From contig DASVCN010000021.1 in NCBI GenBank assembly GCA_036381595.1, positions 31,001 through 95,000 of the forward strand: DNA of 64,000 nt. Direction: 5' to 3'. Positions 17,163 through 26,106 of the stretch are shown one piece after another. The notes beneath the pieces were generated by a model, which made no database searches, was not told the DNA's origin, and worked only from the letters and a program-made list of their open reading frames with translations. The DNA comes from Trueperaceae bacterium (lineage in GTDB: Bacteria > Deinococcota > Deinococci > Deinococcales > Trueperaceae). Each line of letters begins with the position of its first letter. Positions within the stretch are counted from its first letter, which is position 1. The position numbers and the translations under genes are program-made.

Positions 17163-18151
17163 TCAGAAGTAGGCTCGCAGCGACAGATCGAGCGAACCCG
17201 CCGTGACCCCCTCGCTCAGGTGGAACGCCGGCGTCACCGAGAGGAACGCGTTCCCCTGGTCGTGGGCCAGCGTTACGAGCGCATCGAGCTGGTTCGCCCG
17301 CTGCTCCGGTTCCAGCAGGGAGCGCGGCCAGGAGGCGAGCAGGGTCACCTCTACAGAGCCGCTCAGGCCCAGCGGCCGGGAAAGGTTGGCGGCGACGGCC
17401 GGCCGGGCCGGCGAGCGCAGGCGGCCGATAGCAGGAGCCCAGCCGGCCTCGGCCGTCCAAAGCCAATCTCCCACGTAGCCGCTGGCTCCGAGACCGCCGC
17501 GGAAGCTCCAGGGGCGGGCCAGCAGCCAGCCTTCGCCGTAGAGGACGAGCGCGTCCACCGAGGCGGAGGCGGTAAGGCCCGCGGCCGGCCGGACGGTCCA
17601 CAGAGCATGGCCCTCGACGGTGACGAGTGCCGACTCGAAACGAACCGAGGCGAGTCCGCCGAACTCCCGGGGCACGAGATCGTCGCCCCTGACGCCGATG
17701 ACGGCCCCTCGGACCCGCCAAGAGCCGGCGTAGCCGAGAGCGGTGACTGCCAACGGGCCACGAGGCTCGCCGGAACGTAGGCGAGGTTCGATCGTCACCG
17801 GCTCCAGGAGACGCAACTGGGTCAACGGCAGTCGCTGGAAGCCGGCGACGATGTCGACGCCGTCCGAGCGGAAATCGACGTGTGCCTCCTGGAGGCCGAG
17901 GCTGGCGAAGGGTTCGTTGGGTTGCTGCCCGCTCCCGAAAGCCGGCAGGAGCACGGTTCGGAAGGTGACGCCGGTAGCCAGTTCGGCCTCCAGTTCGACG
18001 CGGGCTCGCACCACCACGGGCACACGCGTGGACGTTTTTCCGCCCGCTCCGACCTGCTCGATGCCGGTGTCGAAACCCACCTCACCCCGTACGGAGACTC
18101 CTGCGCATACGCGACCCCCGTGATGAGCAACAGTGCGAGAAAGGTCCTCAT
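17163..18151 (-). pseudogene. Beta-rich envelope protein with apparent frameshift near residue 17
   Basis: A clean signal peptide (MRTFLALLLITGVAYAQ) starts at ATG 18151, which overlaps the ATPase stop as ATGA, a typical coupled start. After about 17 codons the coding pattern moves to another frame, open from before 18080 down to 17163. It begins VSVRGEVGFDTGIEQ and continues as about 300 residues of alternating beta strands ending in LDLSLRAYF, as in outer-membrane barrels. One added base at 18091-18105 would join them. So this is a frameshifted gene, a recent pseudogene or a sequence error. It is the last gene of the LolCDE-like operon, so it may be the outer-membrane partner. An alternative is an internal GTG start at 18080 without export. 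Confidence 0.65.
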
Positions 18152-18852
18152 GCGGCTGCCGGGACCTCCTCGCCGACTACCTTGCCGTCCTCGAGGCGGA
18201 CGATGCGTCGTACGTGGGAGAGCAGTCGCGGGTCGTGGGTACTGAAGACGAAGGTCACCCCTCGCTCCTCGTTGAGGGCGCGCATCAGGTCGATCAGCTG
18301 CTGTCCCGTCGCCGTATCGAGGTTGGCCGTCGGTTCGTCGGCGAGGATTATGTCCGGGTCTCCCGCGAGAGCCCGGGCGACGGCCACTCTCTGCTGCTGT
18401 CCGCCGGAGAGCTGGTTGGGCCTCCGGTCCGCGAAATCCGCCATGCCGAGGGCCGCGAGCGCCTCCCTGGCGCGCTTCTCGCGCTCGACCCTGGCTACCC
18501 CTCGCAGCTCGAGTACGAAGGCCGCGTTCTCCAGCGCCGAGAGGACCGGGATGAGGTTGTACGCCTGGAAGACGAAGCCCAACCGGCGAAGCCGCAGGCG
18601 GGCCGAGCTGCGCTTGTCGAGATCATCGATCCGCTCGCCTGCGAGCAGAACCTCTCCGGCATCGGGCTGGTCCAGGGCGCCCATCAGGTGCAGCAGGGTC
18701 GATTTGCCGCTTCCGGAGGGACCGGCGATCGCCGTGAACTCGCCGCGCTCGACTTGGAAGTCGACCCCGCGCAACGCCTTCGTCTCGATCGTGCCGATCC
18801 GGTAGATCTTCTCCAGCCCGGTGACGTCGTACAACATGGAATCGGTAGGCAT
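18148..18852 (-). CDS. ABC transporter ATPase, LolD/MacB type
   Basis: A 234-residue ATPase with Walker A GPSGSGKST near 40-48, signature LSGGQQQR, Walker B DIILADEPTANLD and the switch His in FVFSTHDPRLL. These are hallmarks of the lipoprotein-release and MacB class, which moves substrates from the inner membrane to the envelope rather than importing them. Two FtsX-type permeases in the same operon are its partners. Confidence 0.93.
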   Translation of the reverse strand: MPTDSMLYDVTGLEKIYRIGTIETKALRGVDFQVERGEFTAIAGPSGSGKSTLLHLMGALDQPDAGEVLLAGERIDDLDKRSSARLRLRRLGFVFQAYNLIPVLSALENAAFVLELRGVARVEREKRAREALAALGMADFADRRPNQLSGGQQQRVAVARALAGDPDIILADEPTANLDTATGQQLIDLMRALNEERGVTFVFSTHDPRLLSHVRRIVRLEDGKVVGEEVPAAA

Positions 18853-18862
18853 ATCTGCTCCT

Positions 18863-20101
18863 TCAGGCCTGGAAGCGCATGGCGTCCACCGGCTCGAGCC
18901 GAGCAGCCAGCACGGCCGGCCAGAGGGCTGCGAGCAGCGCGGTGATGACCGCGAAGAGTATGGCGAAGACGACCTGAGCCGGGGTGACGGTTACGTAGAG
19001 TACGGGGTCGAGGCCGAAGGAAGCCCAATACTCGGCGAGGGACGGCACGGTGAAGCCGTCGGCCATCGACGAGACGGCCGCGAGACCCAGCCCGGCTCCG
19101 ACGAGGGCGCCCACGCTGCAGAGGAGGACGCTCTCGGTGGCGATGAGGGCGACGATCCTGCTGCCCCCGGCTCCGAGCGCCTGGATTACGCCCAGCTCGC
19201 GTACCCGCTCCATGACGCTCAGGTACACCGTATTGAGCACCAGCAGGCCGGCCAGCACGAAGAAGAGGGCAGAGACCGAGTAGAGCATCGGATCGATCGT
19301 CTCGAGCAGTTGCACGGTCGCGGGCTCCAACTCGCGCCAGTCGAGCGCCTCCAAGGCCGGCAACTCGGCACCGATCTCATCGGCGAGGGCGACCGCGAGG
19401 GCGTCGTCATCGATGGTCACCAGAGACGGGGCGTGGATCTCGAAGTGGGTAACCGCGTCGGGTGCCGCCAGCAGCTGAGCCTCCTCGAGCGTCGTCCAGG
19501 CCGTCACGATCTCCTGGTTCGGATCCGCCACGTCGACGAGACCCACCACCGAATAGGCGGCCGCTCCGAACCCTTCGCTCTCCGGCGAGTAGGCGAAGAC
19601 CTCATCGCCGAGGGCTACGTCGAGCGCCCGCGCGAGCGACGCCCCCAGCACGATCTCCCCGGGACCCTCGAGGAAGCGGCCCTCCAGGGAGGCTCCCTCC
19701 AGCCGCCGGTCGCGGATCGCCTGCGGCCAATCCTGCCCATGGATGAGCACTGCCCGGGAGCGCACCGCGCCCGAGAGCAGCGCCGGCACATCGAGTACCC
19801 CTACGACGATAGGTTGCTCGAGCCGCGACTCGGCCAGAGCAGCCAGCTTCCTGCTCACGGTCGAGGCGTCACGGATGAGCGAGTCCCGCAGTCCACGCGC
19901 GTCCCGCCAGCCGGGCTGTCTTATCTGCACGTGCCCCGAGTTCTCCGTTATCCGTTGATAGAAGCTATTGCGGGAAGCGCCACCCATGCCGAAGAAGGTG
20001 AGGCTCAGCAGCACCACCAGGCTAACCGCTCCGGCCGTTACCAGGCTGCGCCAGCGGTGGCGCCAGATGTTGCGCCAGGCGAGGGAGAGCGTCACAGGCA
20101 C
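18863..20101 (-). CDS. FtsX-type ABC permease (LolC/LolE-like), copy 1
   Basis: A 412-residue protein: a first membrane span at about 18-38, a large periplasmic MacB-like domain, then three spans and the FtsX core (MERVRELGVIQALGAGGSRI). The first GTG is at 20101, but the GTG at 20095 overlaps the upstream stop as GTGA and is an equally good start. It pairs with the second permease at 20.9-22.1 kb. Confidence 0.9.
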   Translation of the reverse strand: MPVTLSLAWRNIWRHRWRSLVTAGAVSLVVLLSLTFFGMGGASRNSFYQRITENSGHVQIRQPGWRDARGLRDSLIRDASTVSRKLAALAESRLEQPIVVGVLDVPALLSGAVRSRAVLIHGQDWPQAIRDRRLEGASLEGRFLEGPGEIVLGASLARALDVALGDEVFAYSPESEGFGAAAYSVVGLVDVADPNQEIVTAWTTLEEAQLLAAPDAVTHFEIHAPSLVTIDDDALAVALADEIGAELPALEALDWRELEPATVQLLETIDPMLYSVSALFFVLAGLLVLNTVYLSVMERVRELGVIQALGAGGSRIVALIATESVLLCSVGALVGAGLGLAAVSSMADGFTVPSLAEYWASFGLDPVLYVTVTPAQVVFAILFAVITALLAALWPAVLAARLEPVDAMRFQA

Positions 20102-20850
20102 CCCCGCTCGAGCGCCCTCTGGGTGAAGCAGCTCTCGGGAACAGCGAAGTCGTAGTCGCCATCCGTGTATCTGGCGACGGTCCGTCCGCCGTCGGCGGTC
20201 AGGTCCTCCACCACCAGTCGCATCGGGAAGAGCTTCCCGTTCTCGAGCGTGACGATCTCCTCGAAGAGGACCCTCTTCACTTCGGTGCCACGCTGATCGA
20301 AGAAGGTCAGCTTCAGGGGTGCGAGTCCCGGCAGGGTCGCAGCGAAGCGCAACTCGCCGTACGGTGTCGGCGCGCCGGCGGTGGGATGGAGCGAGAGTAC
20401 GATCTCCTCTCCGCTGCGAGACGCGACGCTAGCGTCGTAGTTCTCGCGGATGTCATCCCCGGCCAGATCGTTGTAGGAGAGATCGCTGCCCAGGAACGAG
20501 TCGTTTGCGCCCGAGGGGGGCAGGCGGAGGACCCGGCCCAGCCTGGGAGTGTAGATGAAGAGCTGGTCGCCCAACGACAGGAACGCCTGACCGGCGTCCC
20601 GTGGTGGAGCGGTCACACGGATGAGTGACCGCTCGGCTCCGTCGGAAATCGTCTCCAACGAGTACTCGATGGTGCGGTCCGAGCGCTCTACCTCGAGCTC
20701 GAGCGTGGCGTGCATCCCGCCGCCGCGCAGGTTGTCGACTATCTCCTCGACGATGGCGTCCGGGTCATCGGGCACGGGCTGGGCGACCAGTGGAAGGCAC
20801 GCCAGAGTCGCGAGGAGAGACAGCGATATCTTTGCGAACGTCCTGTTCAT
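20092..20850 (-). CDS. LolA-like outer membrane lipoprotein-sorting protein
   Basis: A 252-residue periplasmic-type protein starting at ATG 20850 with GGAGG ahead. Signal peptide MNRTFAKISLSLLATLACLP ends near VAQ. The mature part has the LolA-like half-barrel pattern, including DQLFIYTPRLGRVLRL and GSDLSYNDLAGDD, typical of the PF17131 group encoded beside FtsX permeases. It probably carries a lipid or lipoprotein between the ABC complex and the outer layer. Confidence 0.87.
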   Translation of the reverse strand: MNRTFAKISLSLLATLACLPLVAQPVPDDPDAIVEEIVDNLRGGGMHATLELEVERSDRTIEYSLETISDGAERSLIRVTAPPRDAGQAFLSLGDQLFIYTPRLGRVLRLPPSGANDSFLGSDLSYNDLAGDDIRENYDASVASRSGEEIVLSLHPTAGAPTPYGELRFAATLPGLAPLKLTFFDQRGTEVKRVLFEEIVTLENGKLFPMRLVVEDLTADGGRTVARYTDGDYDFAVPESCFTQRALERGCL

Positions 20851-20860
20851 GCTGCCTCCA

Positions 20861-22078
20861 TCAGGCGGCGGTGCGCATCGCCTCGCTGGGGGCGAGGTTG
20901 CGCACACGCCGGGCCGGGGTGAGCACGGCGAAGAGAGCTGCGAACGCCACGGTGACGCCGGCGTAGAGCAGGTACTCGATACGTATGTCGGTGCGGATGT
21001 CGTTTCCGATCGTCAGTCCCGAGAAGATGTCTCCCCAGGCGCTAGCGAACACGGAACCGAGGACGTTGACGTAGGCCATCCAGGTGATCAACCCGTAGCC
21101 GAGCACCAGCCCGACGGCGTATCCGATGAGGGTGGCCAGAATCGCTTCGAGCGTGACCATCCATGAGAGTCTCGCCTGATCCAGGCCCAGGGCGATCATC
21201 ACCCCGAACTCCCGTGTTCGCTCCATCACCGACACGACCACGCTCGAGGTGACGGCGATCGCGGCGAAGATGGAGAACAGCAGGCCGAGAGGGATCATCG
21301 ATCTCCGCTCGGTTGCGAGACCGGCGGCGAGTTCCCCCATCATCTCCTTCACCCCGTACGCCTCGATCCCTTCGGGGAGGAGGGGGTCGAGGCGATCGGC
21401 TACCTCGTCTTCACGCCCCAGTGGCGCTGCCACGGCTATCTCGGTGGCGGTGTCGATCCCACTCAGTGCCCTGGCATCCTCGATGTGAGTGAGTACGGTG
21501 GTCTCGTCGACCAGCGTCACTCCGCTGTCGATGAGCCCCACTACCTCGAGACCGCTGGCCTGCGGCCCTGCGGCACTGGAAACGTCGACAGCGAGCCGCT
21601 CCCCTATCCGCACGTCCAAGCGCTCCGCGAGGTCGGCGCCCAGTACCACTTCGCCCTGCGACTCGAGCATCCGGCCGTCTTCCACCTGCGCCGGAAGCGC
21701 GCTCACCCGCCCTTCCAGCCCAGGGTCGACGCCGCGGATCAGCGCCCCTTCGCTGGAGTAGGGGCTCCTCAGGAGTGCGGCGACCTCGAGGCGTGGCGCC
21801 GCCCGGTAGGCGAACTCTCCCAGGGCCGAGACGATGGGGTCGAGCCCCGGCAGGGCGTTGACCGGGTCACGGTCTGCGAAGTACTCTTCCGTGCTTATGA
21901 CCACAGGCGCCCTGAGCAGGCGGGCCTGGCCGGCGAAGACCGACGACAGGAAGCCGTCCGTGAACGCCCAGAAGAAGACGATCGCCGTGGTCGCGTAGGC
22001 TACGACCACGATCAGCAGGAGGGTACGCCTGCGCTGGCGCCAGAGCGATCGCCAGGCGAGGCGCAGTAGAGCGGTCAC
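20861..22078 (-). CDS. FtsX-type ABC permease (LolC/LolE-like), copy 2
   Basis: A 405-residue permease from GTG 22078 (TALLRLAWRSLWRQRRRTLL), with GAGG ten bases upstream. One N-terminal span, a large extracytoplasmic domain and the three-span FtsX core (VMERTREFGVMIALGLDQAR) are visible. The frame is open to 22243, but that stretch is Arg/Ser-rich and overlaps the upstream gene. It would form a heterodimer with copy 1. Confidence 0.9.
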   Translation of the reverse strand: MTALLRLAWRSLWRQRRRTLLLIVVVAYATTAIVFFWAFTDGFLSSVFAGQARLLRAPVVISTEEYFADRDPVNALPGLDPIVSALGEFAYRAAPRLEVAALLRSPYSSEGALIRGVDPGLEGRVSALPAQVEDGRMLESQGEVVLGADLAERLDVRIGERLAVDVSSAAGPQASGLEVVGLIDSGVTLVDETTVLTHIEDARALSGIDTATEIAVAAPLGREDEVADRLDPLLPEGIEAYGVKEMMGELAAGLATERRSMIPLGLLFSIFAAIAVTSSVVVSVMERTREFGVMIALGLDQARLSWMVTLEAILATLIGYAVGLVLGYGLITWMAYVNVLGSVFASAWGDIFSGLTIGNDIRTDIRIEYLLYAGVTVAFAALFAVLTPARRVRNLAPSEAMRTAA

Positions 22079-22139
22079 GGACGAACCTCGACCGGATGCA
22101 GGGCGCTCGTGTCGTGAGGATCGCCTGCGGATTGGTGCT

Positions 22140-22646
22140 TCACTTCCGTTTCTCCTCTTCTCGGCTGGCGAGCCACCGGTCGAGAACCGCGTCCATCTCA
22201 CGCTCCCAGAATCTGAAGAACTCAACGCTCTCCTCGATCCCACGTCGAGCCGCGGCGCTCTCGCCCTCCATGAGTGCGAGTCCCTTCTCGGCGAGCGCGC
22301 GGAGGGTGGACATCGAGGCCGCCTCGCGCTCCATCGCCCGGTGCCAGCCGTCGGGCGTGTTCCGGTAGTAGGTGCGTCTGTCGCCTGGCTTCCGAACGCG
22401 CTCGATTATGCCGGGGGCCTCCAGCAGACGCGTCATCGTGCTGATCGATCCTCTGCTGGCCTGGAGCGTCTCGGCCAGCTGCTCGGCCGACTGCTCGGCG
22501 GGCGTGGCCACCAGGAGCGCCGCCAGGATCCGGCCCGCCATATGGGGAATGCCGAACGACGCCAGGAGCTGCCCCATCTCCTCGATGAACTGAGCCTTCT
22601 TTTCGCTCCTGGGTGGGCTCGGCGAACTACTCGACTCGTCAGGCAT
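22140..22646 (-). CDS. GbsR/MarR-family transcriptional regulator
   Basis: A 168-residue winged-helix protein. The DNA-binding part reads QLAETLQASRGSISTMTRLL and is followed by the wing RVRKPGDRRTYYR. A long C-terminal helix region provides dimerisation. It is first in the operon that encodes the two FtsX permeases, the LolA-like protein and the ATPase. A nested inverted repeat covers its own promoter, so it is probably an autorepressor. Confidence 0.9.
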   Translation of the reverse strand: MPDESSSSPSPPRSEKKAQFIEEMGQLLASFGIPHMAGRILAALLVATPAEQSAEQLAETLQASRGSISTMTRLLEAPGIIERVRKPGDRRTYYRNTPDGWHRAMEREAASMSTLRALAEKGLALMEGESAAARRGIEESVEFFRFWEREMDAVLDRWLASREEEKRK

Positions 22647-22670
22647 GGGTCACCTCCATGGCGCGACGAA

Positions 22671-22699
22671 ATTCTAATCGATTCAGAACATTCAGGCAA
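22671..22699 (-). promoter_or_regulatory. Promoter of the GbsR-LolCDE-like operon
   Basis: On the minus strand, -35 TTGCCT (22694-22699) and -10 TAGAAT (22671-22676) are 17 bases apart. A ribosome site GGAGG follows before ATG 22646. The promoter lies within the nested operator at 22680-22717. Confidence 0.7.
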
Positions 22700-22717
22700 T
22701 ACTGAAAAGTCTGAATC
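22680..22717. promoter_or_regulatory. Nested inverted-repeat operator for the GbsR-type regulator
   Basis: GATTCAGA (22680-22687) pairs with TCTGAATC (22710-22717). Inside it, ATTCAG (22690-22695) faces CTGAAA (22702-22707) about the same centre, with one mismatch. The four half-sites surround the -35 box. Closely related sequence precedes the envelope gene at 30.2 kb. Confidence 0.7.
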
Positions 22718-22779
22718 GAGGGGCCCGCCGTGAGTGCCCCTCCATTACGGCAGTCGTCTTATTGCGGCCTGGCCCTGGG

Positions 22780-24051
22780 TCAATCGCCCTCGCCCAGCCG
22801 CTCGGTTTTCTCCTTCGACTTGCCGCTGGCATCGTCGACGCGCGACATGGCGAACGAAGCGGTTGCTCCGTGCACGACGATCGACATCACGATCGCCAGG
22901 CTCACCGTCTTCCAGAGGATGTCGGTCTGGCTGAATTCCTGTCGATTGAACGCGTACGAGAGGTAGTAGAGCGAGCCGACGCCGCGGATGCCGAAGAACG
23001 AGATCGCTGCCCTCTCGACGCCAGGGAGGCGCATGCCGGTGAGGGAGACGAGTGCTGTGACCGGACGTATCAGGAAGACGATCGCGGCCGCGACGAGCAC
23101 CATGGGCCAGGAGATGCCGGAGAGGAGGCCGATGGCGATGAGGCCGCCGAAGAGGATGAGCATCAACGACATCAGCAGCACCTCGAGGCCGCCGGCGAAG
23201 TCGTGAAGCTGCTGGTGGTAGGGGTGGTCTCGTTCTTGCTGGCGAAGCGTTAGGGCCGCGAGGAACACCGCCAGGAATCCGTAGCCGTGCAGCAGTTCGG
23301 TAATTCCGTAAGCCAGCAGCGTGATCGCGACGACCACGAACGCCTCTCCGGAGATGCTTCCCCGCGTAGACGGCAACCTGAAGACGAGCTTGGAGAGCAG
23401 GAGGCCCAGCGCCACCCCGGTGAACGTTCCGATCCCGATCTTCAGCAGCAGGTCGTTTATGGCCCAGTCGACGATCCAGCCGCTGCCGGTCGCCCCGGCC
23501 GATGCTGCCGCCGCGGCCGCGATGGCCAGGTAGGTGAACGGGAACGCCAGGCCGTCGTTGAGGCCGGCTTCCGACGTCAGCGCGAAGCGCGTCTCCCCTT
23601 CGGTCTCGTCGCCGGGTGGACCGACCTGAACGTCGGAGGCGAGCACCGGGTCGGTTGGCGCGAGTACGGCGCCAAGTAGCAGAGCGGCTGCGGGGGTCAA
23701 GCCAAGGAGCCACCAGCCCAGCAGCGCCGCCGCTCCGATGGCCAGTGGCATCGCAACGACCAGGAGTCGGAGGGTGCTGCCCCAGTTCCGCAGGGTCGGT
23801 GGACGCGCCAGTTTGAGCCCGGCACCGCTCAGGGAGATGATCACCAGCAGCTCCGTGAAGCGTTCGATGAAGAAGCTGCTCTCGAGTGGATTGGGTAGAT
23901 AGAGGCCGATCGGCAACGAGAAGAGCAGGAAGCCCAGGGCCACGTAGAGGAAGGGGAAGGAGAGTGGCGCGCTGAATACCAGGCGCGGAACCCAGGCCGC
24001 CCCCAGGAACGCGAGCCCGACGATGGTGAGAACCAGCATGTAGATGTCCAT
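22780..24051 (-). CDS. Cation:proton antiporter (CPA1-type)
   Basis: A 423-residue protein with about twelve membrane spans. The ion-site region has VLAPTDPVLASDVQVG and SEAGLNDGLAFPF, the conserved pattern of Na+/H+ exchangers with the NDG acidic residue. ISFFGIRGVGSLYYLSYA is the late-helix Gly/Arg motif. Probably exchanges Na+ or K+ for H+ at the inner membrane. A short charged tail ends the protein. Confidence 0.9.
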   Translation of the reverse strand: MDIYMLVLTIVGLAFLGAAWVPRLVFSAPLSFPFLYVALGFLLFSLPIGLYLPNPLESSFFIERFTELLVIISLSGAGLKLARPPTLRNWGSTLRLLVVAMPLAIGAAALLGWWLLGLTPAAALLLGAVLAPTDPVLASDVQVGPPGDETEGETRFALTSEAGLNDGLAFPFTYLAIAAAAAASAGATGSGWIVDWAINDLLLKIGIGTFTGVALGLLLSKLVFRLPSTRGSISGEAFVVVAITLLAYGITELLHGYGFLAVFLAALTLRQQERDHPYHQQLHDFAGGLEVLLMSLMLILFGGLIAIGLLSGISWPMVLVAAAIVFLIRPVTALVSLTGMRLPGVERAAISFFGIRGVGSLYYLSYAFNRQEFSQTDILWKTVSLAIVMSIVVHGATASFAMSRVDDASGKSKEKTERLGEGD

Positions 24052-24109
24052 GCAACCCTCGGAGGTCCGAACGTAGCGGGTGCGCTCCGGCCGGTAGGTT
24101 CAGCTGGGG

Positions 24110-25264
24110 CTAGTAGTTGGCGACGTACTCCTGGTGCGCGGCCACACGCTCTCTGATCTCACGCATCGTATCCGCTCCGAACTTCTCGAGCAGTGCGTCT
24201 GCCAGTACTAGTGCGGTCATCGCCAGCAGGACTATCGAGGCCGCGGGCACCGCGGTGGTGTCGCTACGCTCGCGGGCGGCATCGACCGCCTCGCGGGTCT
24301 CCACGTCAACCGAGGGCAGGGGCTTCATGAGGGTCGCTATGGGCTTGGCCGCTCCGCGGATGATCAGCTCCTCGCCGTTGGTGATTCCACCTTCCAGCCC
24401 ACCGGCTCGGTTCGTCCTGCGGTAGTAGCGGTCGCCCTCCCGGTAGATGGCGTCATGCACCTCGGACCCGCGCTTGCCCGCCCCGAGCCAGCCGTCACCG
24501 ACCTCTGCCCCCTTGAACGACTGGATGCTCATGGCCGCCTGAGCAAGCCGGCCGTCGAGCTTGCGGTCCCACTGCGTGTGCGAACCCAGGCCGGCGGGCA
24601 CGCCCCGGAACCTGGCCTCGACGATGCCGCCCAGCGTGTCGCCATCCTTCTTCGCCTGGTCGATGGCGGCGATGATCCGCTCCTCTGCCGACTCCTCGAA
24701 GCAGCGGATGGGGCTCTCGTCGAGCCGCTCCAGGGCGTCCCAATCCATGCCTCCGTCGCATTCGATCCCGCCGAGGGCCACGACCCTGGCGCAGGCCTGG
24801 ATGCCTACCTCTTCGAGGATCCGCAGGGCGACGGCGCCAGCCGCGACCCGGCTCGCGGTTTCCCGGGCGGAGGCCCTCTCAAGCACGTCGCGAAGGTCCT
24901 TATGGCCGTACTTGATCCCGCCGGCCAGGTCCGCATGGCCCGGCCGGGCGCCCGTCAGGCGCCGCTTGCGCGGCTCGTTGCCCGCGTCCGGGGACATGAT
25001 CTCGTGCCAGTTCCGCCAGTCCTTGTTCTCGAGGTGGATGGCTACCGGAGCTCCCGTAGTCCGCCCGGCCCGCAGGCCCCCGACCACTCGCGCCAGGTCG
25101 GTTTCGATCACCTGGCGCCGGCCACGACCGTAGCCACCCTGGCGCCGCTTGAGCCAGGGGTCGATGTGCTCACGAGGATCGAGCTCGAGCCCGGCCGGAA
25201 CGCCGTCGAGCAGGGCGGTCAGAACCGGCCCGTGCGACTCGCCCGCGGATAGGTATCTCAACAT
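24110..25264 (-). CDS. aroC: Chorismate synthase
   Basis: A 384-residue enzyme that converts EPSP to chorismate with reduced FMN, the last shared step of aromatic amino acid synthesis. Signatures are GESHGP near residue 8, RRQGGYGRGRRQ, GARPGHADLAGGIKYGH and RASARETASRVAAGA. The start is ATG 25264. TAGGCT ends six bases before it and no ribosome site is present, so the mRNA is probably leaderless. No other shikimate gene is nearby. Confidence 0.97.
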   Translation of the reverse strand: MLRYLSAGESHGPVLTALLDGVPAGLELDPREHIDPWLKRRQGGYGRGRRQVIETDLARVVGGLRAGRTTGAPVAIHLENKDWRNWHEIMSPDAGNEPRKRRLTGARPGHADLAGGIKYGHKDLRDVLERASARETASRVAAGAVALRILEEVGIQACARVVALGGIECDGGMDWDALERLDESPIRCFEESAEERIIAAIDQAKKDGDTLGGIVEARFRGVPAGLGSHTQWDRKLDGRLAQAAMSIQSFKGAEVGDGWLGAGKRGSEVHDAIYREGDRYYRRTNRAGGLEGGITNGEELIIRGAAKPIATLMKPLPSVDVETREAVDAARERSDTTAVPAASIVLLAMTALVLADALLEKFGADTMREIRERVAAHQEYVANY

Positions 25265-25429
25265 TCGAGAAGCCTATCACTCCTGCCGTTTGAGACGGGA
25301 CGTCTTCCGTTCGGCCGAGCCGCTCGCCGCACTGACCAACGACAGCCGGCTGACGCGCACGACGACAGGGCCGCAGGCGAGCCGGTTATCCTCGAGATAG
25401 AGGGCAGCACTGCCCGAGGAGGTGGAGAG

Positions 25430-26014
25430 ATGGCCGATACTTCGTCGACGATGATGCCGCTGGGCACGCCAGCCCCCGACTTCACGCTGAGCGACGTGAC
25501 CAGCGGGAAGCAGGTGAGGCGCGCCGACTTCGAGAGTGCGAGTGGCCTCCTCGTCATCTTCCTGTCGCGTCACTGCCCGTTCGTGAAACATGTGCAGGAG
25601 AAGTTGGCCGAGGTATGCAACTCGTACCTGCAAGAGGGGCTGGGCGTGGTCGCGATCTGCTCGAACGACACGGAGAAGTACCCGGGCGACGGGCCCGACA
25701 ACATGCGTGAGCAGGCGCGCGAGGTAGGCTTCCGCTTCCCCTACCTCTTCGACGAGTCGCAGGAGGTCGCCAGGGCGTACGGGGCGGCCTGCACTCCCGA
25801 CTTCTTCCTCTTCGACGACGAGCTGAAGCTCGCCTACCGCGGACAGTTCGACAGCAGCAGGCCCAGCAACGACATCCCGGTGACGGGAGCCGACCTGGTC
25901 AGGGCGATAGAAGCGGTGCTGGCTGGCGACCCGGTCCCCGCCGAACAGGTTCCCAGCATGGGATGCAACATCAAGTGGAAGCCGGGCAACGAGCCCGCTT
26001 ACGCCATCAGCTGA
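25430..26014 (+). CDS. Peroxiredoxin/thioredoxin-fold protein
   Basis: A 194-residue AhpC/TSA-like protein. The reactive Cys49 lies in SRHCPFVKHVQEKL in place of the usual CxxC or PxxxTxxC. A second Cys lies in AYGAACTPDFFLFD. This variant belongs to a common thioredoxin-family group of about 190 residues with unproven function, probably thiol-based redox. GAGGAGGTGGAG precedes the ATG. Confidence 0.85.
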   Translation: MADTSSTMMPLGTPAPDFTLSDVTSGKQVRRADFESASGLLVIFLSRHCPFVKHVQEKLAEVCNSYLQEGLGVVAICSNDTEKYPGDGPDNMREQAREVGFRFPYLFDESQEVARAYGAACTPDFFLFDDELKLAYRGQFDSSRPSNDIPVTGADLVRAIEAVLAGDPVPAEQVPSMGCNIKWKPGNEPAYAIS

Positions 26015-26106
26015 GGCCAAGCAGGGGCGCGCCCCGGCAACGCCTGCGTGCTGCACTGGCCGCTCCGGCGCCTGTGTCGCTCACCGGGCGGTGCTAGTCT
26101 GGCCCG

